A DNA stretch of 64,000 bases from JADMJV01 sp964649085 (GTDB lineage: Bacteria > Vulcanimicrobiota > Xenobia > Xenobiales > JADMJV01): positions 35,696 through 99,695 of the forward strand of contig CAZYPN010000024.1 in assembly GCA_964649085.1 (NCBI GenBank). Reading direction: 5' to 3'. Below, one piece after another: positions 58,776 through 64,000 of this stretch. Under the pieces are notes generated by a model. The model saw only the letters and a list, made by a program, of their open reading frames with translations. It made no database searches and was not told where the DNA came from. Made by a program: the position numbers and the translations under genes. The first letter of the stretch is position 1, and every line of letters begins with the position of its first letter.

Positions 58776-60115
58776 CTTCCTACGACGATGCAACCATCGT
58801 GGCTATCGCCACGCCACCCGGTGAGGGAGGCGTGGCGATTCTGCGTTTGAGCGGCGGCGAGGCCCCGGGCATTCTGCGCAGGCTCTGTGGCCGCACGACC
58901 TGGGACAGTCACCGCCTGGTTCTGTGCGACTTGCGCCAGAGCGACGGCAGTCTGCTCGATCGGGGTATGGCGGTGTGGATGAAGGCCCCTCGCAGCTATA
59001 CCGGGGAGGACGTGGTCGAGCTGCACCTGCACGGGGGACAGGCGCTGGCTCAGCTGGCCCTGCAGACCTGCCTTCGCCTGGGGGCTCGCTTAGCCCGACC
59101 CGGCGAGTTTACCCTGCGGGCGTTCCTGAATGGCAAGCTCGATCTGGCCCAGGCCGAGGCGGTGCAGCAGTTGATCCAGAGTCGCAGTCTGGCCTCGGTG
59201 AACATGGCCAGCCGTAATCTTCTGGGGGTGTTTTCTCAACAGGTCGAGCGATTGCGCAAATCGTTGCTGGAGTGGCTGGTGTTGCTGGAAGCCGAGATCG
59301 ACTTCGGCGATGAAGTCATGGGCCAGTCGCCCGAGGAGTCTCAAAGGCGTTGGCAGCTGGCCTGTGCCCAGGTAGAGCACTGGCTGCAGCAGGGAACGCA
59401 GGGGAAGATCCTGAGCGACGGATTGCGACTGGTGCTGCTGGGGGCGCCCAATGCAGGCAAGTCGACCTTGATGAACCTGCTGCTTGGACGCCAGCGGGCC
59501 CTGGTGACACCTATCGCGGGAACGACCCGCGACACCCTGGAGGAGGGCCTGGTGCTGGGCGGCATTCCCCTGATCCTGGTAGACACCGCAGGGGTGCGGT
59601 CGCAGGCCGCCGACCCCGTAGAGGAGATGGGCATCGCCCGCAGCTGCGAGGAGGCTCGTCAGGCCGACCTGGTGGTCTGGGTGGTGGATGGCAGCCAGCC
59701 CGAGCCGCCGGAGGCTTTGCTCGACACTCTGGTGGCCGAGCGCCCCACCCTGGTGGTGCTCAACAAGCGGGACCTGGGGTTGGCGCCCTGGACTCGGGAG
59801 TGGCAGGGGCAGCGCATCAGCCTGCTCGACCCTGACGACGAACAGCAATTGCTTGAAGCGCTGGGAGAGCGAGCTCGTAAGCTGGTTGGCGAGCAGGCCG
59901 ATCTGATTCGCCTCACCCCGCGTCAGTGGCAGGCTCTGCTGTCGGCCCAGGAGTCGCTCGTCAGCCTGGGCCAGACCCTGGAGCGAGGCTTGTCGGCCGA
60001 GTTCCTGGCCCTCGATCTTCGAGCGGCCATCACGGCTCTGGGGCATATCCAGGGAGTCGACGTAACCGAAGAAGTGCTGGACGGGATCTTTTCCAGTTTT
60101 TGTCTGGGCAAGTAG
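58742..60115 (+). CDS. mnmE: tRNA modification GTPase MnmE
   Basis: 457 aa from TTG 58742. N-terminal formyl-THF-binding fold (ATIVAIATPPGEGGVAILRLSG), a helical domain, then a G domain: G1 LGAPNAGKSTLMN, G3 LVDTAGVR, G4 LNKRD, and the terminal FCLGK containing the catalytic Cys. With MnmG it makes cmnm5U34 in tRNA. Confidence 0.95.
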   Translation: MRGYLAGRSRITSYDDATIVAIATPPGEGGVAILRLSGGEAPGILRRLCGRTTWDSHRLVLCDLRQSDGSLLDRGMAVWMKAPRSYTGEDVVELHLHGGQALAQLALQTCLRLGARLARPGEFTLRAFLNGKLDLAQAEAVQQLIQSRSLASVNMASRNLLGVFSQQVERLRKSLLEWLVLLEAEIDFGDEVMGQSPEESQRRWQLACAQVEHWLQQGTQGKILSDGLRLVLLGAPNAGKSTLMNLLLGRQRALVTPIAGTTRDTLEEGLVLGGIPLILVDTAGVRSQAADPVEEMGIARSCEEARQADLVVWVVDGSQPEPPEALLDTLVAERPTLVVLNKRDLGLAPWTREWQGQRISLLDPDDEQQLLEALGERARKLVGEQADLIRLTPRQWQALLSAQESLVSLGQTLERGLSAEFLALDLRAAITALGHIQGVDVTEEVLDGIFSSFCLGK

Positions 60116-60154
60116 CTTCCCAAAATGAGTCGAACGGGCTAGAATCGGAGCGCC

Positions 60155-62014
60155 ATGGAGCAACACTGTGACGTTCTTGTCGTTGGGGCCGGACACGCCG
60201 GGTGCGAGGCCGCGTTGGCGGCCGCCCGTATGGGCTGCCAGGTGGTGGTGCTTACGGCCAGCCTGAGCAATATCGCACGCATGCCCTGCAATCCATCTAT
60301 CGGGGGGCCGGCCAAGGCCCATCTGGTGAAAGAGGTCGATGCCCTGGGCGGGGTTATGGGCCGGGCCATCGACGACACTCACATCCATATTCGCATGCTG
60401 AACACCAGCAAGGGCCCTGCCGTTCAGGCCTTGAGGGCCCAGGCTGACCGTCCCCGCTACTCCCAGCGAGTGGCTCAGGAACTGCTTGCCCATCCGCGGG
60501 TTCAGGTGATTCAGGACCTGGTAGCCGAACTGTGGGTCGAGTCGGGCGAGGTTCGGGGAGTGCTGGGAACTTCGGGGCGTCGTTATGCTTCCGGAGCTAG
60601 CGTGCTGACCACCGGAACCTTCCTGGGTGGGCAGATCCATATGGGCGAGACCAGCTTCGCCGGTGGGCGCAGCGGAGAACCCCCGGCTCAGGGACTGTCC
60701 GATTCGCTGCGCGCCCACGGCCTTCAGTTGGGGCGCTTGAAGACCGGTACGACACCGCGCATCCACCGCGACAGTATTCGCTGGGAGGCCATGGAGGAAC
60801 AGCCGCCCACCGAACAACCTCTGGTCTTCTCCGAAGTCTCACCGTTGAGGCTTCCCGACCGTCAGTTGAGTTGCTATCTCACCCGTACCACGCTGGCCAC
60901 CAAGGAAGCCATTCTGGCCAACCTGCATCGATCCCCGATGTATATTGGACTGATCGAAGGCACGGGTCCGCGTTATTGCCCCTCCATTGAGGACAAGATG
61001 GTGCGTTTCCAGGACAAGGATTCGCATCAGGTATTCGTCGAGCCCGAGGGCTTCGACGTTCCCGAAGTCTACTTGCAGGGCGTCTCTACCAGTCTTCCTC
61101 TCGACGTTCAGTGGCAGGTGGTGCGCAGCATTCCCGGTCTGGAACAGGCCCAGATTTTGCGCCCCGGCTACGCGGTCGAATACGATTTTGTATTTCCCAC
61201 CCAGCTCGAGCATACGCTTCAGGTGCGCCAGCTGCCGCGCCTGTTTCTGGCCGGTCAGATCAACGGGACCTCGGGCTATGAAGAGGCGGCCGCCCAGGGC
61301 ATCCTGGCGGGTATCAACGCAGCCTTGCGGGCCTCGGCCAGCCCGCTTTGGGAGTTAGGGCGCGAGGAAGCCTATCTGGGCGTGCTCATTGACGACCTGG
61401 TTACGCGCGGCACCAGCGAACCCTATCGCATGCACACCTCGCGGGCCGAGTATCGGCTCTTGCTCCGCCAGGACAATGCCGACCAGAGGCTCAGCGAGAA
61501 GGGCTATCGCCTTGGGGTGGTGCCCGAGTCGCAGTGGCAGGTTTTCGTTGCCAAGCAGGAAGCCTCTGAAAAGGAGTATGGCCGCCTGAAGGACACACGC
61601 CTGAAGCCGCTCGAAGCCGAGCGGGCCAGCCAGCGTTTTCAGACCCCCGTGCGTCCCGGGTGCAGCCTGTATGAGCTGTTGACGCGTCCTCACATCGCTC
61701 TGGCCTCGATTCGCCAGATGGAGGGTTTGCCCGAATTGCCGGCCCGTGTGGCAGAGCGGGTCGAGATTCGGGTGAAGTACGATGGATACCTCAAGCGACA
61801 GGAGGACGAGGTTGCCCGTTTCCGACGCCTCGAGCACCGTGAACTCCCCGAGCAACTCGACTATCTGGGCCTGGCTTCGCTTTCTTCCGAGGCCCGCGAA
61901 AAGTTGCATCGTCAGCGGCCCCGCACGCTGGGTCAGGCTTCGCGTATCCCCGGAGTATCGCCGGCCGATATCGCCACTTTGCTGATTCACCTGAAGCAGT
62001 GTCCCAGTCGTTAG
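60155..62014 (+). CDS. mnmG: tRNA uridine 5-carboxymethylaminomethyl modification enzyme MnmG (GidA)
   Basis: 619 aa. FAD-binding Rossmann start VLVVGAGHAGCEAALAAARMG, MPCNPSIGGPAKAHLVKEVDALGG, and LKTGTTPRIHRDSI are MnmG landmarks. Works with MnmE. The stop overlaps rsmG start by 16 bp. Confidence 0.96.
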   Translation: MEQHCDVLVVGAGHAGCEAALAAARMGCQVVVLTASLSNIARMPCNPSIGGPAKAHLVKEVDALGGVMGRAIDDTHIHIRMLNTSKGPAVQALRAQADRPRYSQRVAQELLAHPRVQVIQDLVAELWVESGEVRGVLGTSGRRYASGASVLTTGTFLGGQIHMGETSFAGGRSGEPPAQGLSDSLRAHGLQLGRLKTGTTPRIHRDSIRWEAMEEQPPTEQPLVFSEVSPLRLPDRQLSCYLTRTTLATKEAILANLHRSPMYIGLIEGTGPRYCPSIEDKMVRFQDKDSHQVFVEPEGFDVPEVYLQGVSTSLPLDVQWQVVRSIPGLEQAQILRPGYAVEYDFVFPTQLEHTLQVRQLPRLFLAGQINGTSGYEEAAAQGILAGINAALRASASPLWELGREEAYLGVLIDDLVTRGTSEPYRMHTSRAEYRLLLRQDNADQRLSEKGYRLGVVPESQWQVFVAKQEASEKEYGRLKDTRLKPLEAERASQRFQTPVRPGCSLYELLTRPHIALASIRQMEGLPELPARVAERVEIRVKYDGYLKRQEDEVARFRRLEHRELPEQLDYLGLASLSSEAREKLHRQRPRTLGQASRIPGVSPADIATLLIHLKQCPSR

Positions 62015-62664
62015 ACCTGCGCAGCCAGCCGCAGTTGGCTCGCTATGTAGAGTGTTTGCTGGGCGAAGGAGACCGTCTTGGCTTGACGGCTTTCCGCGAG
62101 GCTGAGCCGATCTGGAACGAGTTGATCGCCGACTCTGCCTCGGCCGCAGCGCGACTTCCTCAAGGAGGAACAGTGGTCGATTTGGGCAGCGGCGGGGGTT
62201 GCCCCGGGGTGGTCTTGCAGTTGCTGCGTCCCGACGTGCGCGTGGATCTGCTCGAGTCGAACGGCCGCAAGGCCGGTTTCTTGAGGCAGGTGGTCGATGT
62301 GCTTGGGCTTCCGGGTCAGGTGCTTCAGGATCGTTCCGAAACGTTGGCTCGCCACCCGTCCTACCGCGGGAGCTACGATATGGTGGTGGCCAAGGCGGTC
62401 GCTTCGCTACCTACCCTGGTGGAGCTGGCTCTGCCCCTGCTTCGAGTGGGTGGCGTTCTGTTGGCCTATAAGGGCCCCTCGGCCCACCAGGAACTCGAAG
62501 ATTGTCAGGTGGCGCTTCAAGCCCTTCGCGGCAAGTTGCGAGGCGTAGAACCCTACACGCTGGGACAGAAGGAATTCTGTCACGTTCTGATTGAGAAAGT
62601 GGGCGAAACGCCCAAAGCATTCCCCCGCCGGCCGGGGATTCCGGCCAAGCAACCTCTGCGCTAG
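61999..62664 (+). CDS. rsmG: 16S rRNA m7G527 methyltransferase RsmG (GidB)
   Basis: 221 aa, GTG 61999 overlapping mnmG. SAM-binding VVDLGSGGGCPGVVLQLL and ESNGRKAGFLRQVVDVLGL are typical RsmG blocks. It methylates G527 in 16S rRNA; loss can give streptomycin resistance in other bacteria. Last gene of the rpmH-to-rsmG run; overlaps the convergent PilZ gene by 4 bp. Confidence 0.95.
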   Translation: MSQSLDLRSQPQLARYVECLLGEGDRLGLTAFREAEPIWNELIADSASAAARLPQGGTVVDLGSGGGCPGVVLQLLRPDVRVDLLESNGRKAGFLRQVVDVLGLPGQVLQDRSETLARHPSYRGSYDMVVAKAVASLPTLVELALPLLRVGGVLLAYKGPSAHQELEDCQVALQALRGKLRGVEPYTLGQKEFCHVLIEKVGETPKAFPRRPGIPAKQPLR

Positions 62665-64000
62665 ACCGACCCGCCGGTCTTGAGCAGATCGACCACGTAC
62701 TTGCCGAGCAACTTGGTCTGGGTGGTGGAAATTTCGTTGAACTTGACGCTGTGAGTCCAGCCCCGTCCGTTTTCATCGTGGCGAGAGCTGATGATTTCGC
62801 AGCGCAGTTCCAGCTTGTCGTGGTTGCCCAGCGGGCCGAGGTGAAGCGTCAATTTGGTGGTGGGGGTCATGGGCCGGTCTACGGCCAACAGGGCGCCACC
62901 GAGCCCCAGGTCGATGGCGGTGCCCGGCAATCGCTCGGCCGTGATCAGCACCACTTCGATCGGCATGTTGGCCACCGCCCGCGTATACTTGCGCTGGTTG
63001 AACATCTTCGAAGACATGCTGATCTTGTTGATCACGGTGATGACCCAGGATTTGCCCAGGGCCACGGGCGATTCTTCGAACTGCAGGCCGAGGTCAAATT
63101 TGCCCGCCAACTCGCGATTGGGTCGCATCCACACGATACGGGCCGTAACCGGATCGCTGGTCTTGGCTTCGGGCAGTGGATTGGATACCTGGATGAGTTG
63201 CCCGCGCTGGAATCCGTCTGGACCCACCAGTTTGCCACCGCCGAGGCTGATGTCCATCAGTTTACAGGGAACAGGTCGTCCCTCGACATAGGCGGTCAGG
63301 TCGTAGCTGCAGGAGAGGCGGACCAGTTTTCGGCGTTCCTGAGCGCTGGCGCCGGTGGGCTTGGGAGGAGCTTCGACGGCTGCAGGTGGAGGTGAGGCAA
63401 CTTCTCCCGGAACGCTGGCGGCTTCGATGGCCTCTTCCAGGGCCGAAGGGGCCTCTTCCAGGGCCGATACCTTCTCGGGAGAGTCGAGCGGCGGGGCCTC
63501 GCCGATGGCGGGGATCCCCTCGTCGGGGCTCTTCAGCCACTCGGGGGCGTCGATGCTATCGGCCACCGGAGCATCGAGCCAGGAATTGTCACCCTCGAAG
63601 GACTCACTGAAGAAATCGCCCGAGGGTTCCAGGGCCTCCACGGAACCGGTCAGCAAATCTCCCTCAACGCTGGCTTCGGTGGAGGCCTCCAATGCCGGAA
63701 GTTCACCAGAGGCGAAGAGTTCATCACCTTCCAGGAACGAGGGAGGGGCTTCCAGTGGACCACCTTCGAAGAATCCTGTGGCTTCGGCCGGCTCTAACTC
63801 GACCAGTTCCAGGCCCGGCGGGCCCAGGGCTTCCTCCACCTCGACGGGCGGGGCCTCGAGCACGATGGGCTCTTCTTCCACCACGGGCTCGACCTCGACG
63901 GGCGGGGCCTCGAGCACGATGGGCTCTTCTTTGACCACGGGCTCCACCTCGACGGGCGGGGCTTCGAGCACGATGGGCTCTTCTTCCACCACGGGCTCGA
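62661..64000 (-). CDS. Tandem PilZ-domain protein with repetitive acidic N-terminal region (partial)
   Basis: Open frame to the right edge, so the start lies outside. N-terminal part is acidic and Pro/Val-rich with three copies of an 18-residue unit (EEPIVLEAPPVEVEPVVE), then Glu/Ser-rich low-complexity sequence. The C-terminal ~230 residues hold two PilZ domains: the first has ERRKLVRLSC (RxxxR-type patch) and MDISLGGGKLV (DxSxxG); the second has NQRKYTRA and IDLGLGGALL (Ser replaced by Gly), so the second may bind c-di-GMP weakly. Relative of the PilZ protein at 19197-19934. Confidence 0.8.
   Translation of the reverse strand, partial: EPVVEEEPIVLEAPPVEVEPVVKEEPIVLEAPPVEVEPVVEEEPIVLEAPPVEVEEALGPPGLELVELEPAEATGFFEGGPLEAPPSFLEGDELFASGELPALEASTEASVEGDLLTGSVEALEPSGDFFSESFEGDNSWLDAPVADSIDAPEWLKSPDEGIPAIGEAPPLDSPEKVSALEEAPSALEEAIEAASVPGEVASPPPAAVEAPPKPTGASAQERRKLVRLSCSYDLTAYVEGRPVPCKLMDISLGGGKLVGPDGFQRGQLIQVSNPLPEAKTSDPVTARIVWMRPNRELAGKFDLGLQFEESPVALGKSWVITVINKISMSSKMFNQRKYTRAVANMPIEVVLITAERLPGTAIDLGLGGALLAVDRPMTPTTKLTLHLGPLGNHDKLELRCEIISSRHDENGRGWTHSVKFNEISTTQTKLLGKYVVDLLKTGGSV
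63838..64000. repeat. 54-bp in-frame tandem repeat within PilZ gene
   Basis: Units start at 63838, 63892 and 63946 and are nearly identical; the array continues off the window. Encodes 18-residue acidic Pro-Val units, a flexible linker. Confidence 0.9.

Overview
The window is about 64 kb of gene-dense, GC-rich bacterial chromosome with one 100-N assembly gap. Genes often overlap by a start/stop codon (ATGA, GTGA, TTGA). The cell looks diderm: it has an SLH-plus-coiled-coil porin ending in Phe, type II secretion / type IV pilus genes, and several signal-peptide proteins. The phenylalanyl-tRNA synthetase is of the archaeal/eukaryotic type, while FtsZ, rpmH-rnpA-yidD-yidC-jag-mnmE-mnmG-rsmG and MoxR are ordinary bacterial genes. 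SLH porins suggest a deep-branching diderm lineage in the Cyanobacteria/Melainabacteria, Eremiobacterota or Armatimonadota neighbourhood. That placement is an inference and was not tested.

Layout. 1-3617: a T2SS/T4P operon (GspF end, GspE, two pseudopilins, a CpxP/Spy-like protein), facing a very large membrane-anchored protein (3622-6813, minus). 6854-11533 (minus): pnuC-like, pheS, pheT, a 2OG-Fe(II) oxygenase and a 53-residue protein, tightly packed. 11647-16103: two unknown proteins flanking the SLH porin. 16107-17672: two toxin-antitoxin pairs (RHH/PIN and MntA/HepT). 17681-19934: a possible membrane fragment, two secreted proteins and a tandem PilZ protein. 19903-23977 (minus): MoxR-DUF58-transglutaminase operon. 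24145-25516: an XRE-HTH protein with a nuclease-like C-terminus, running into a 63-bp tandem palindromic repeat array broken by the gap. 25693-33010: ftsZ, a structured leader and pepF, two glycosyltransferases, a duplicated Gly/Ala-rich protein, and superoxide dismutase. 33056-35182: a YgfK-like iron-sulfur protein lacking the usual flavin/NAD(P)H module.

35295-43599 is the least explained block: two related long coiled-coil proteins (709 and 1495 aa) translationally coupled to each other and followed at once by a membrane-anchored von Willebrand A protein. 43614-45313 holds a possible nuclease-fold protein, an RDD membrane protein, OsmC and a 52-residue ORF. 45282-52327 is a signalling block: a CHASE2 adenylate cyclase divergent from a CRP-family regulator, a CRP-like palindrome, a secreted WD40-caspase, and a membrane Ser/Thr kinase whose stop codon overlaps the caspase gene. 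52303-56325 is a second pseudopilin set with its own GspF. 56363-62664 is the rpmH-to-rsmG cluster usually found near the origin, without dnaA or parAB here. The window ends inside a repeat-rich tandem PilZ protein.

Common themes are pseudopilin-based secretion at two loci, cyclic-nucleotide signalling (PilZ proteins for c-di-GMP; cyclase and CRP for cAMP), and a set of unknown structural proteins. I saw no rRNA, tRNA, insertion sequence or CRISPR array by reading.
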